Shown here piece by piece: positions 15,837 to 24,451 of a stretch of DNA of 64,000 nucleotides. A program made the translations under genes and the position numbers. The stretch's first letter is position 1. Every line of letters starts with the position of its first letter. Under the pieces are notes generated by a model. It saw nothing but the letters and a program-made list of their open reading frames with translations, was not told the origin of the DNA and did no database searches. The DNA is from G963662605 sp963667005 (GTDB lineage: Bacteria > Bacteroidota > Ignavibacteria > Ignavibacteriales > Ignavibacteriaceae): positions 3,224,001 to 3,288,000 of the forward strand of contig OY762937.1 of assembly GCA_963667005.1 (NCBI GenBank). Direction: 5' to 3'.

Positions 15837-17120
15837 TTACTTCATTAAAATCATTTTCTTAATAGAAACGAATTTTGCATCAGATGTATTACCTACTGCA
15901 GCTATACGATACAAGTAGATACCACTGGCCAATGATGAAGTGATGCCTGAGTTAACCTGCATCGTGTAATATCCGGCAGCCTGTTGTTCGTTAAGAACTT
16001 GAGCAACTTTCTGACCGGTAATGTTGTAGATTTCAACTACTACATGTGCATCTTCAGCCAACTGATAATCAACCTTTGTTGTCGGGTTGAATGGGTTAGG
16101 ATAGTTCTGGCTCATTTCGAAGTTTTTCGGTTTTGCAACTGTAGCTTCTACAGTAGAGTTGCTGTATGAGTAAGTACCATCATTATCAACCATTTTCAAA
16201 CGATATTCAAATGAACCGGTGTTTAATTTTCTGTCTGTATAAGAATAAGGTTTTGGGCTGTTGCTGTTACCTGCTGCAGTAACTGAAACAATCTGTGACC
16301 ATGCATTAGCGCCTTTAACTGTACGTTCAACAATAAATTTTGAGAAGTTAACTTCTGTTGCGGTTGACCAGTTCAAAGTAACATCGCGACCTGAAATAAT
16401 ACTTGCTGCGAATGAAGATAATTCAACCGGAAGAGCTGTATTACCAACTGCATCAATATTGATGTAAGATTCATTTGCTGCAGTACTCAAAGTAACCTGA
16501 GGAGGAGCAGCCGGATTACCATTAATATCTACGCCAGGACCAGGTCCGAATTTGCCTTCATCATATCTTGGGAAATAAGCGCATGAAGTTACAGGAGAAG
16601 CACCACTAAAAGGTCTGAATGCTAAGTTCAAAGGTTGAACCGCAAAAGTACTGGCACTTGTTTGAAGTTGATAACGACCGCATAATACAGAGTCACCGGG
16701 AAGAAGTGCATAGTTGTAGTTAGTAAACCCGTTAGGATCCGTAGTGTAATCCTGTGATTTACTTTTACCATTCGCCTGCATAACATAGGTTGTACCACCT
16801 ACAACAGTGACTGACGGATTGTTGGTACGGCATTGAACCGGAAGAATTTTGGTAGCAGGTAAACCGGTTGTTACCATGGAAGCCGACATAGTACCAGCAT
16901 TACGAATAGCATAGTTGTAGGTGATATTAAATGTCGGAGCCTGAACATAAATGGTATCTGTAGGAGTTGCGCTAATATTCTTCATCCAAATATCAAACTG
17001 AACAGCTTTCGCCGAGGTTCTGTTGATATTACAAATACTGAACGAGTGTTCATTCGATCCAAATATAGCCGTACTTCCAACAGTGAGCAGAAGTAACAAA
17101 GAAAATAACAAGTTTTTCAT
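15837..17120 (-). CDS. Secreted protein with fibronectin-III-like region and type IX sorting domain
   Basis: A 427-residue protein with a signal peptide (MKNLLFSLLLLLTVGSTAIFG). The N-terminal domain of about 200 residues is of unknown type, with several isolated Cys. A fibronectin-III-like module follows, typical of these proteins (ALPVELSSFAASIISGRDVT, WSTATEVNFSKFIVERT, FEYRLKMVDNDGTYSYS). The C-terminal sorting domain begins MSQNYPNPFNPTTKVDYQL and ends KKMILMK. It is exported and probably anchored at or released from the cell surface by type IX secretion. The two small membrane genes follow it closely. Upstream, 17121-17273 contains no recognisable gene. Confidence 0.8.
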   Translation of the reverse strand: MKNLLFSLLLLLTVGSTAIFGSNEHSFSICNINRTSAKAVQFDIWMKNISATPTDTIYVQAPTFNITYNYAIRNAGTMSASMVTTGLPATKILPVQCRTNNPSVTVVGGTTYVMQANGKSKSQDYTTDPNGFTNYNYALLPGDSVLCGRYQLQTSASTFAVQPLNLAFRPFSGASPVTSCAYFPRYDEGKFGPGPGVDINGNPAAPPQVTLSTAANESYINIDAVGNTALPVELSSFAASIISGRDVTLNWSTATEVNFSKFIVERTVKGANAWSQIVSVTAAGNSNSPKPYSYTDRKLNTGSFEYRLKMVDNDGTYSYSNSTVEATVAKPKNFEMSQNYPNPFNPTTKVDYQLAEDAHVVVEIYNITGQKVAQVLNEQQAAGYYTMQVNSGITSSLASGIYLYRIAAVGNTSDAKFVSIKKMILMK

Positions 17121-17273
17121 GTTGTATCCTTTTATTTGATTAAATAAGCTGTTAAATAATTAATTAAGTTCAAGAAAACTCTATCTGACGTAACCGTTTT
17201 TCGCATACATATATTTGTTGAAAATGGCTCAACATTCATATTTTGCAAAAGCCCAAATGAACCGTTCATCGTT

Positions 17274-17960
17274 TCAATTACCTTCGCTGATAAATGAAAA
17301 ACGATGATCTCCTCCTGTATAAGAAACGTTACCAACGCGCATTAATTCTTTGGTACTGCCTAAATATGCATCACTATGATTTGCAGTAAAAACTATCGGT
17401 ATAGTTTTCCAAAGAAGGTATAAATCATATACCGGTGATTTCTTACCCTCGTAAATCAGTTCCAACTCTAAAAGGTTCTTAATACCTTTTTGCCGGTCAC
17501 CAAAAATTTGCCAGTATCCTGTAATTCCCGGCCTGGACCTTAATCCGGCACGTTTGTTATAAAATTCAGGTGCTGTTTCTTTAATAACAAGCAGGTCTTC
17601 AACAGAAAGCGGTCGCGGACCGACAAAAGACATATCGCCTTTAATGATATTTAGAAGCTGCGGTAATTCATCAAGACCCGATTTACGCAGCCACATGCAA
17701 AATCTATCAATTCTGACTGAAGCACTCTGTTTCGAAAATACTTCCCCGGAATCCTGAGGAATATATGAGCCATCGAACATGGTCTTAAACTTTAGGATAA
17801 CGAACACGTCTTTTTCAAGAACCAGCCCCCTCTTTTGGAAGTAGAACGGGTTTTCTTTATGCTGTAAATAGAGTATGCCGGCTACAAGAAGTATAACCGG
17901 AGATGCAATAATCACCAAAACAATAGCAGCACATAAGTCAACTATCCGTTTCATTCTCAT
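17274..17960 (-). CDS. Short-form undecaprenyl-phosphate sugar phosphotransferase (bacterial sugar transferase)
   Basis: Transfers a sugar 1-phosphate to undecaprenyl phosphate, starting a lipid-linked glycan. It has one N-terminal membrane helix (IVDLCAAIVLVIIASPVILL) and then the cytoplasmic catalytic domain with FVILKFKTMFDGS. GLDELPQLLNIIKGDMSFVG leads into the PRP motif, and RPGITGYWQIFGDR follows. About 228 residues, the size of WbaP catalytic-domain-only (PglC-like) enzymes. ATGs lie at 17960 and 17954; a TTG lies at 17966. This is the second initiating enzyme in the locus (compare 27828-29285), placed at its far 3' end. Confidence 0.88.
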   Translation of the reverse strand: MRMKRIVDLCAAIVLVIIASPVILLVAGILYLQHKENPFYFQKRGLVLEKDVFVILKFKTMFDGSYIPQDSGEVFSKQSASVRIDRFCMWLRKSGLDELPQLLNIIKGDMSFVGPRPLSVEDLLVIKETAPEFYNKRAGLRSRPGITGYWQIFGDRQKGIKNLLELELIYEGKKSPVYDLYLLWKTIPIVFTANHSDAYLGSTKELMRVGNVSYTGGDHRFSFISEGN

Positions 17961-17997
17961 ACTCAACCAAGCACCGTGTTAATTATCATATTTACAA

Positions 17998-19545
17998 TCA
18001 TCTTGATTCTCTATACTCAACGCTTTTCTTAATCGGTTCAACTTGCCGTACTCTCGGAGTCTTAGAACGAAGCGTACGACTCTGTTTCGGCCGATAATCA
18101 CTCAAACTTAAAATATCATACAGTAAAAGTGAATGAATGTTATTCTTTGTCAGGTATTGTGAAAAATCCATCGAAGGAGACTCATGAATAACTACAAGCT
18201 CTTCCAATTTGCTATGATGAAAAATTTTTTCTGTCAACAAAGCAGATCTGTGGATATCATCCATACAATCTTCAAGGAACGAAAAATCTTTTTGAAGAAC
18301 TTTGCCCAGTATCACTCTTCCGGTCAGATTATTGTTAATCACTACGTCAAAGTGTCCGTCTCTTGTCCAGGTCTGGCCTATCTGTGCCAACGGCGAATCA
18401 AAAAGATCCTTAACCAAAGGATGCTGCATTCTATCCATGAGCAGTTCTCTGATCACCAGTGAAATCCGCTCCTGAATATAACCACTTAACTGGCTAGAAA
18501 TGGTGCTCAGCATTTTATCATACTGACCCATTTCATAGCTGATGATATCAGGCTGAACAAATCTGAACCAGAAGTCATCAAAGTAGTTATTGATATAATA
18601 CTTGCCGTATTTGGATTTTGCCGAATCAACCGTCCCTAAAGGAAGCTTTCTTTTGATCAGGCTCTTCTTCTTTTCCAGTTCAGTAGTGTATTTGACGATA
18701 CTTGTAGCCGGAAGTTCAACAAACTTCGAAATTTCAGATACTGTACGGTGCCCTTCTGCTATTGCCTGTAGAATAGACAAATACACAGTATTGTTCCGTC
18801 CGAAATCATTGACAACAAGCTCGCGTAACTCATAACCCAACGGGGCGAATCTTTTAAAGACCAATTCCCGGAGGATCTCCGTAATACCGTTATTCCATAA
18901 TCCGAACTGATCGATAAGAGCATAATACTTCGGCAAGCCGCCAAACACAAGGTAAATTTTGATAACCTCATCAAGAGGCAATACCGAATTATGCATCTGC
19001 ATAATGCCGGTAACTTCAGTAAACCTGAAAGGTTCAAGTTTCAGGTTAAACCGGTTAAGTTCAAACAACGGGCTCTCTGGGGAGACAAATGTTCTTTGAA
19101 TAAAATTCTGATCAGAGGAGATCACGATCAAATTTAAATTCGAAGTTCTCGAATATTTATCCCATAGTTTTTTAAACTCTGAATAGAAACCCGGTTCAAG
19201 TTTCTCAAAATTCTGGAACTCATCAATTGCTAAATTGACGGTTTGCTCTTTTGACAAATAAAACACATATTCAAAGAACTCTTTCCAGTTACGGAAAGCC
19301 GGAATGAAACTTTCAGTAAAATTAAAACTCTTGAGATAATCCGATATCTCATGTAATTGCAGCACGCTTGATTTCTGGCTAATCGTTATATATGCACCCC
19401 GTCTGCGACGCAGATGTTCAGCAACTAATGTAGTTTTACCTACACTTCGCTTGCCATAGAGAAGCACAAAATTTGATCCGTTAACGGCTGAATCAAAAAT
19501 TTTATTTAGAAAAGTGAGTTGCTTTTCTCTGAAATAAAGCTGCAT
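17998..19545 (-). CDS. AAA-type ATPase with DUF234-like C-terminal domain
   Basis: Around 515 residues. Walker A is GKRSVGKTTL (Lys about residue 37) and Walker B is VNLAIDEFQNF. It belongs to the archaeal-type ATPase family (ATPase_2), which carries a winged-helix and a DUF234 domain after the ATPase. The C-terminal segment IGQTWTRDGHFDVVINN matches the start of the DUF234 nuclease-like core. The following Glu-x-Lys, normally in a GECKW-like stretch, is replaced here by ILGKVLQKD, so a nuclease site looks lost. ATG 19545 is preferred over TTG 19551. It interrupts the glycan locus and its function there is unknown. Confidence 0.75.
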   Translation of the reverse strand: MQLYFREKQLTFLNKIFDSAVNGSNFVLLYGKRSVGKTTLVAEHLRRRRGAYITISQKSSVLQLHEISDYLKSFNFTESFIPAFRNWKEFFEYVFYLSKEQTVNLAIDEFQNFEKLEPGFYSEFKKLWDKYSRTSNLNLIVISSDQNFIQRTFVSPESPLFELNRFNLKLEPFRFTEVTGIMQMHNSVLPLDEVIKIYLVFGGLPKYYALIDQFGLWNNGITEILRELVFKRFAPLGYELRELVVNDFGRNNTVYLSILQAIAEGHRTVSEISKFVELPATSIVKYTTELEKKKSLIKRKLPLGTVDSAKSKYGKYYINNYFDDFWFRFVQPDIISYEMGQYDKMLSTISSQLSGYIQERISLVIRELLMDRMQHPLVKDLFDSPLAQIGQTWTRDGHFDVVINNNLTGRVILGKVLQKDFSFLEDCMDDIHRSALLTEKIFHHSKLEELVVIHESPSMDFSQYLTKNNIHSLLLYDILSLSDYRPKQSRTLRSKTPRVRQVEPIKKSVEYRESR

Positions 19546-19673
19546 TAACAATTATACTGATTTTTATTATAATCTTTGGTATAATTATAAGAAATTGCAT
19601 CCTATTTGTCAAGTAATATTTTTCATACCTAAAGAATTATATTCCAAGCACTTCCACGTTTTTCTTAACAAAA

Positions 19674-19703
19674 AAGGAGAAGCCGGAATACCTGCTTCTC
19701 CTT
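19674..19703 (-). terminator. Terminator after gmhA
   Basis: A perfect 10-bp stem (AAGGAGAAGC at 19674-19683 with GCTTCTCCTT at 19694-19703) around a 10-base loop. On the minus strand it is followed by TTTTTTGTT. It lies about 80 bases past the gmhA stop and probably ends the heptose/Gmd part of the polysaccharide operon, leaving the ATPase gene with its own promoter. Confidence 0.82.
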
Positions 19704-19785
19704 ACAATAGTTTTATAGAAGTAAAAAATGACTGAATATCTATAAATTTTATTAAATATTTATAAATTATACTTCGGAAAGCCGC

Positions 19786-20364
19786 TTAACCGGCCGATAC
19801 TGCCCTTTTTACCCGTTCCTGGAGTTCAATGATAATGTAGTGGAATAATACATTATGAATGCTTTCTGCTGAACACATATCATTCAACGGAACATGCAGT
19901 GAATGATGGTTTATTTCCCTGAGTTTTCCGCCGCCAAAACCCGTGACGCCAATTGTAATGAGTCCATTAGCATTAGCCCATTCAATCGCTTTGATAATGT
20001 TAGGGCTGTTGCCCGATCCGCTGATAGCAAGGACAAGATCGCCTGGTTTTGCAAAATTGATCAACTGCTGTTCAAAAATGGTGTCATAGCCGTCATCATT
20101 TCCCAAGGCGGTAATGAAGGCTGTATTATCCGTTAAGCTCAAAGCTTTAAATCTCTTCTTTTGTCCGAGAGTGGCTCTTGTACCTTTCGAAAGATCCTGC
20201 GCCATGTGAGAAGCACTGGCTGCCGATCCTCCGTTGCCGATGACGAATATGGTTCTTTCTTTATGGAAAGCATCCATCATGACTTCGATGAAATTTTCAA
20301 CCTGCTTGGAATCAACACTTTCAACTGCTTTGTATAAATATTCTTTGTAAGACGAAAAATCCAT
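19786..20364 (-). CDS. gmhA: Phosphoheptose isomerase (SIS domain)
   Basis: Converts sedoheptulose 7-phosphate to D-glycero-D-manno-heptose 7-phosphate, the first step of nucleotide-heptose synthesis. The 192-residue SIS-domain protein shows IFVIGNGGSAASASHMAQDL, LGNDDGYDTIFEQQL, VLAISGSGNSPNIIKAIEWA and near the end AESIHNVLFHYIIIEL. All are GmhA-type signatures. ATG 20364 lies two bases after the stop of the upstream gene; earlier starts overlap that gene. The pathway assignment is strengthened by the GHMP kinase and the nucleotidyltransferase in the same operon. Confidence 0.88.
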   Translation of the reverse strand: MDFSSYKEYLYKAVESVDSKQVENFIEVMMDAFHKERTIFVIGNGGSAASASHMAQDLSKGTRATLGQKKRFKALSLTDNTAFITALGNDDGYDTIFEQQLINFAKPGDLVLAISGSGNSPNIIKAIEWANANGLITIGVTGFGGGKLREINHHSLHVPLNDMCSAESIHNVLFHYIIIELQERVKRAVSAG

Positions 20365-20366
20365 TA

Positions 20367-21077
20367 TTACACTTTCTTTTTTCCAATAATTACCGGCCAA
20401 TCTTTTTCAGCTTTGGCTAAACTTTCCAGAGTGCCGATGTCAATTAAATAATCTTTTATTTCCATTCCAGCCATCTTCCCCTGTAATTGAGGAAGTAGAT
20501 GAAATCCTATATCTGCCAAATCCAAATCCGGAATCAAGTCCAAAACTTCAGGTGCGGCAATGTAAATGCCAGCGTTAGCTAAATCTGATTTCGGTTCTTT
20601 TGGCTTTTCAACGAACTCAACAATAATATTCTCATTATTTAGTTCTGCAATTCCGCATGCTGTAGGATTTGCTGCCCTGAATAGAGCCATCGAAAAAGGT
20701 ACGTTCTTGCTCTCGTGGAATTTGGCAAATTCCGATAGGTTAAAATTTGTCAGGTTGTCAGCATACAGAATCAAAAATGATTTCTCATCTTTTACGAACT
20801 CCTTATTCGCAGCCAAAGTTCCCGCACTTCCCAGAAGGGTTTCTTCGTGAAAGAGCCGGATTTTTAGGTTGCCCTTATAGGACTCCGCGAATTCCCTTAC
20901 CCTATCCGAAAAGTAATGAAGATTAATAAGAACTTCATCAACGTGATGCAGCTCAAGTAATTCAAACCACCATTGCAACAAAGGCTTTCCGGCAATCGGG
21001 ACAAGGCATTTGGGGATTGAATTTGTCAGCGGCCGTAAGCGTGTGCCTAATCCTGCGGCAAGTAAGAATGCTTTCAT
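20367..21077 (-). CDS. hddC: Sugar-phosphate nucleotidyltransferase, probably D-glycero-D-manno-heptose 1-phosphate guanylyltransferase
   Basis: A 236-residue NTP-transferase. The nucleotide-binding signature is FLLAAGLGTRLRPLTN, followed by IPKCLVPIAGKPLLQWW. The metal-binding Asp is in FLILYADNLTNF, and the sugar-binding segment is VEKPKEPKSDLANAGIYIA. By sequence alone this could be any RmlA/GlmU-like enzyme. The neighbours gmhA and a heptose kinase favour HddC, which makes GDP-D-glycero-D-manno-heptose. The gene overlaps the upstream SDR gene by one base. The phosphatase GmhB, which acts between kinase and guanylyltransferase, is not seen in the window. Confidence 0.72.
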   Translation of the reverse strand: MKAFLLAAGLGTRLRPLTNSIPKCLVPIAGKPLLQWWFELLELHHVDEVLINLHYFSDRVREFAESYKGNLKIRLFHEETLLGSAGTLAANKEFVKDEKSFLILYADNLTNFNLSEFAKFHESKNVPFSMALFRAANPTACGIAELNNENIIVEFVEKPKEPKSDLANAGIYIAAPEVLDLIPDLDLADIGFHLLPQLQGKMAGMEIKDYLIDIGTLESLAKAEKDWPVIIGKKKV

Positions 21078-22192
21078 TATTTCTTAACCGACCTGACTAC
21101 ATTGAGTTGTTTCATCGTCTTCTCCGCATAATCGAGAATATCTTCAATGTCAGTCTGTGCTTTGAGGTAATCAAGATACTCTGCAACTGAATCTTCAGCA
21201 GTACGCTTCGGCTCCCAGCCTAATGATCTGAGCTTTGTAATATCCGAACAAGTATTTCGTGTATCGCCAAATCTAAATTCGCCCGGTATGCTTGCCTTCA
21301 ATGATGATTTGCCATGCACTCGCGCAACGATCTCCGCGAATTCTTTTACCGTGTAAGGCTTACCGCCGCCAACACAAAAAGCTTCGAAGTTAGCACGGTC
21401 GTCTTTCAACACCAGATAATTAGCATCTACAACATCATGGATATTTACAAAGTCTCTTTTCTGCAGGCCATCTTCATACAAAGTCGGAGCCTTATCAAAA
21501 AAGTACGACAAATTAAAAATTCTGCAGGCTCCACTGTAGGCATTGTAAAAAGACTGCCGTGGGCCTTGAACAATCGAGTATCTCATTGCAACAGATGGAA
21601 TATCATACCGTTTACCGAACTTGATCGCAATTTGTTCTTGTGAAAATTTGGATATAGCATAGGCATTAGGTGGATTGGCATGTTTTTCATTTGTCCATTG
21701 CCATTCCATAATATCGCCGTTTTCGTCACGCCACTCCCAATCACCTTTTTCAAGCTGTTCCATAGTGCGCAAACTTGGCGAAACGATAGTACCGTCTTTT
21801 TTCTTGTAAAGCCCTTCGCCCTGAACAAATTGCGAAGAGGCAACAACAAACTTTTTGATAGGTATCTTTTTCTCTACAATAAGTTCAAACAGCATAGCTG
21901 TGCTTACCGAGTTCACATGAAAGAACGTTGAAAAATCCGGAAGGTAATCCTGGTATGCGGCAAGGTGATACACATATTCAACATCTTTAAGGCATGTTGC
22001 TAATGTTTCTCGGTCACGGACATCACCTATTACAAATTCTGCTTTCGGGTTCAAATACGAAGGAATTCCCTTCATGTGGACAGGCTTTTGCAAGATGTCT
22101 AAAATGCGGACATCGAATCCCTCTTCAATAAGACGGTCTACAGTATGTGAGCCGATGAAACCTGCTCCACCTGTAACTAAAACTAATGACAT
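21077..22192 (-). CDS. NAD-dependent epimerase/dehydratase (SDR family)
   Basis: A 371-residue extended SDR enzyme with the Rossmann motif VTGGAGFIGSHTVDRL. A catalytic Ser is in KFVVASSQFVQGEG and YAISKFSQEQIA supplies the YxxxK motif. A sugar-nucleotide binding segment (YEDGLQKRDFVNIHDVVDAN) follows. It lies between gmd and the guanylyltransferase. If the Gmd homologue acts on GDP-heptose, this protein could be the C4-reductase or epimerase that completes a 6-deoxyheptose. Equally it could make or modify another sugar; the sequence does not decide. Confidence 0.8.
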   Translation of the reverse strand: MSLVLVTGGAGFIGSHTVDRLIEEGFDVRILDILQKPVHMKGIPSYLNPKAEFVIGDVRDRETLATCLKDVEYVYHLAAYQDYLPDFSTFFHVNSVSTAMLFELIVEKKIPIKKFVVASSQFVQGEGLYKKKDGTIVSPSLRTMEQLEKGDWEWRDENGDIMEWQWTNEKHANPPNAYAISKFSQEQIAIKFGKRYDIPSVAMRYSIVQGPRQSFYNAYSGACRIFNLSYFFDKAPTLYEDGLQKRDFVNIHDVVDANYLVLKDDRANFEAFCVGGGKPYTVKEFAEIVARVHGKSSLKASIPGEFRFGDTRNTCSDITKLRSLGWEPKRTAEDSVAEYLDYLKAQTDIEDILDYAEKTMKQLNVVRSVKK

Positions 22193-22205
22193 AATAATTC
22201 CTGGT

Positions 22206-23324
22206 TTATAGAGATAATTGTTGTATGTCCGCCTTGATCATTAGAGAAACAAGTTCGGTAAAGCTTGTTTTAGCCTGCCATCCAAGCAGTTTTTTTGCTT
22301 TGCTTGGATCTCCAATCAAAAGGTCGACTTCAGTGGGACGATAATATTTAGGGTCAACTGCGACAACAACTGTTCCCGGTTTTAAATTTTTAGAAATTGT
22401 GAAATTCTTCGGAGCAGTTTCACAAATGTTGTTTAATACTTCTTCATTTATGGAGTCAATGACACCAGTTTCTTCAACGCCGGTACCTTTCCATGCGAGT
22501 GTTATACCGAGAACGGCAAACGTCTTCTCAATGAACTCGCGGACCTGGTGTGTCTCACCTGTTGCCAGAACAAAATCCTCTGCAACAGAATGCTGTAAAA
22601 CTCTCCACATTCCCTCGCAATATTCCGGTGCGTAACCCCAATCACGTTTTGCATTCAGATTGCCCAAGGTTAAAGTGCTTTCTATGCCGAAAACTATTCT
22701 GGCTGCACTTCTGGTTATTTTACGCGTAACAAAAGTCTCACCTCTTCTCGGAGACTCATGATTAAACAGAATTCCGTTACAAGCAAATAAGTTGTATGCT
22801 TCGCGATAGTTTTTAATAATCCAGAAGCCGTACAATTTTGCCACTCCGTAAGGAGACCGGGGATAAAATGGCGTGTTTTCTGTTTGAGGAACTTCCTGTA
22901 CTTTACCAAAGAGTTCGCTTGTCGAAGCCTGATAAAACTTCACCTGACGCAGTCCGACCTCACGAATAGCATCCAAAAATCTCAACGTTCCAAGAGCGTC
23001 AACCTGTGCCGTGTAATCCGGAACTTCAAAAGACACTTTAACGTGGCTTTGAGCAGCTAAATTATAGATCTCATCCGGTTCGATTTTCTCTAATAGCCGG
23101 TTTAAGCTGCTTGTATCAACCAAATCGCCATAATGAAGGAATAAGGATTTACCGCTGACAGCCGGATCGTTGTATAAATGGTCAATCCGTTTTGTGTTAA
23201 ATGAACTGCTTCGCCGGATAATACCATGAACCTCATAGCCTTTATCCAATAGTAATTCAGCAAGATAGCTTCCATCCTGCCCCGTAATACCGGTAATCAA
23301 GGCTTTTTTCTTCATGTTTTTCAT
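22206..23324 (-). CDS. gmd: GDP-mannose 4,6-dehydratase family enzyme
   Basis: A 372-residue protein with ITGITGQDGSYLAELLLDKG, then GIIRRSSSFNTKRIDHLY, FYQASTSELFGKVQEVP and the catalytic YGVAK in PRSPYGVAKLYGFWI. RRGETFVTRKITRSAARI also marks the Gmd family. The enzyme dehydrates a GDP-hexose to the 4-keto-6-deoxy form. Since the operon also carries gmhA, hddA and an hddC-like gene, the substrate may be GDP-D-glycero-D-manno-heptose rather than GDP-mannose. GDP-heptose 4,6-dehydratases of this family are known from Yersinia, Burkholderia and Campylobacter glycans. Two in-frame ATGs (23324, 23315) are possible. Confidence 0.9.
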   Translation of the reverse strand: MKNMKKKALITGITGQDGSYLAELLLDKGYEVHGIIRRSSSFNTKRIDHLYNDPAVSGKSLFLHYGDLVDTSSLNRLLEKIEPDEIYNLAAQSHVKVSFEVPDYTAQVDALGTLRFLDAIREVGLRQVKFYQASTSELFGKVQEVPQTENTPFYPRSPYGVAKLYGFWIIKNYREAYNLFACNGILFNHESPRRGETFVTRKITRSAARIVFGIESTLTLGNLNAKRDWGYAPEYCEGMWRVLQHSVAEDFVLATGETHQVREFIEKTFAVLGITLAWKGTGVEETGVIDSINEEVLNNICETAPKNFTISKNLKPGTVVVAVDPKYYRPTEVDLLIGDPSKAKKLLGWQAKTSFTELVSLMIKADIQQLSL

Positions 23325-23343
23325 ACACTGTTTGCTTAATTAA

Positions 23344-24333
23344 TTATTTCCAGTCATAACGACGATAATTGAAAATTATTTTGCTGCCGTGAGGTTCAAG
23401 AAGAAACGGCATCTCGCGATAATCTTTCAATGATTCACGCAGGCGGTCTTGTCTATCGCGTTTACAGTATACCATTAAAAATCCGCCTCCTCCGGCACCA
23501 GCAATCTTTCCACCTGAAGCGCCGCCATTCATTGCTGCATCGTACATGCTATCAATATCAGCGTTAGAAATATTACTCGCAAGGTTCTTCTTCAGTTCCC
23601 AATTTTCCTTGAGTAACTTTCCGATAACATCAATGTTCCCCTCGGTCAAAGACTTCTCTGCTTTGTACGTAAGCTCTTTGATTTTATTGAGAAAGTCCAT
23701 TTTTTCATTAATATTCTCTTTTTGTTCGCTGAGAATGTTGCCGGCTTTTCTTGTTACATTTGTAAAGAAAAGGAGCAAATTTGAACCGAGCTTTCTTTTT
23801 CTCTCACTTGACACATCTAACGGGCGTACCTCGACAGTATCATCTTTTTTAAAGTTGAGTATCTGAATACCGCCATAGGCTGCGATATATTGATCCTGTT
23901 TACCGATAGGTTTTTTCAAAATGTCGATTTCAATCTCGCAGGCTTCCCGTGCCAACTGCTCCGGAGTAACCTGAATACCGCGATAATGATAAAAAGCATT
24001 CAGAAGTCCCACAGTCAGACTGCTTGATGAACCTAAACCGCTTCCAGTTGAAGGGATGTCGGCTAACATAGTAATCTCTACCCCTACCGGGAGCTTGGCT
24101 TTCCGGGCAGCTTCACGAACTAATTCGTGTTCAATTTCATCAACCGTACTAACAATTTCTTTTTTTGAGCTATTGACATAAATATAGTCGTCAAAACGCT
24201 CTTTAATAATAACATAAATATATTTATCAATGCATGTACTTAAGATGTACCCCTCGTTTTGCATATAATAATCTTTAAAATCTGTGCCCCCGCCACAAAG
24301 AGATATCCTTAAAGGAGTCTGTGAAATGATCAT
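23344..24333 (-). CDS. hddA: GHMP-family sugar kinase, D-glycero-D-manno-heptose 7-phosphate kinase type
   Basis: A 329-residue kinase. The N-terminus ISQTPLRISLCGGGTDFKDY is characteristic of heptose/fucose-type GHMP kinases. The phosphate loop is PSTGSGLGSSSSLTVGLLNA, and a Gly-rich C-terminal motif (GASGGKIAGAGGGGFLMVY) is present. PIGKQDQYIAAYGG is also typical. HddA phosphorylates heptose 7-phosphate at C1 to feed the GDP-linked pathway. First gene of the block hddA-gmd-SDR-hddC-gmhA, with small gaps or overlaps throughout. An L-fucose kinase is a less likely alternative. Confidence 0.85.
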   Translation of the reverse strand: MIISQTPLRISLCGGGTDFKDYYMQNEGYILSTCIDKYIYVIIKERFDDYIYVNSSKKEIVSTVDEIEHELVREAARKAKLPVGVEITMLADIPSTGSGLGSSSSLTVGLLNAFYHYRGIQVTPEQLAREACEIEIDILKKPIGKQDQYIAAYGGIQILNFKKDDTVEVRPLDVSSERKRKLGSNLLLFFTNVTRKAGNILSEQKENINEKMDFLNKIKELTYKAEKSLTEGNIDVIGKLLKENWELKKNLASNISNADIDSMYDAAMNGGASGGKIAGAGGGGFLMVYCKRDRQDRLRESLKDYREMPFLLEPHGSKIIFNYRRYDWK

Positions 24334-24451
24334 TCTTATTCCTGACTAAATTAATACTGGAAAAGTCAATAAGTTAAGATTTGGTAAAAAAAGCAAGTAA
24401 ATATCCTAAAAAAAAGGCTAATTCACAACTTTTCGCAGAAACTTGCTCTCA

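Noticed and set aside
17207..17214. TATATTTG on the plus strand, matching a -7 promoter consensus.
   Set aside because: There is no plus-strand gene downstream; it lies inside a minus-strand gene cluster.
17132..17335. Minus-strand frame of 67 codons between the sorting-domain protein gene and the short phosphotransferase.
   Set aside because: It overlaps the end of the phosphotransferase gene in another frame and has no recognisable motif or ribosome site.
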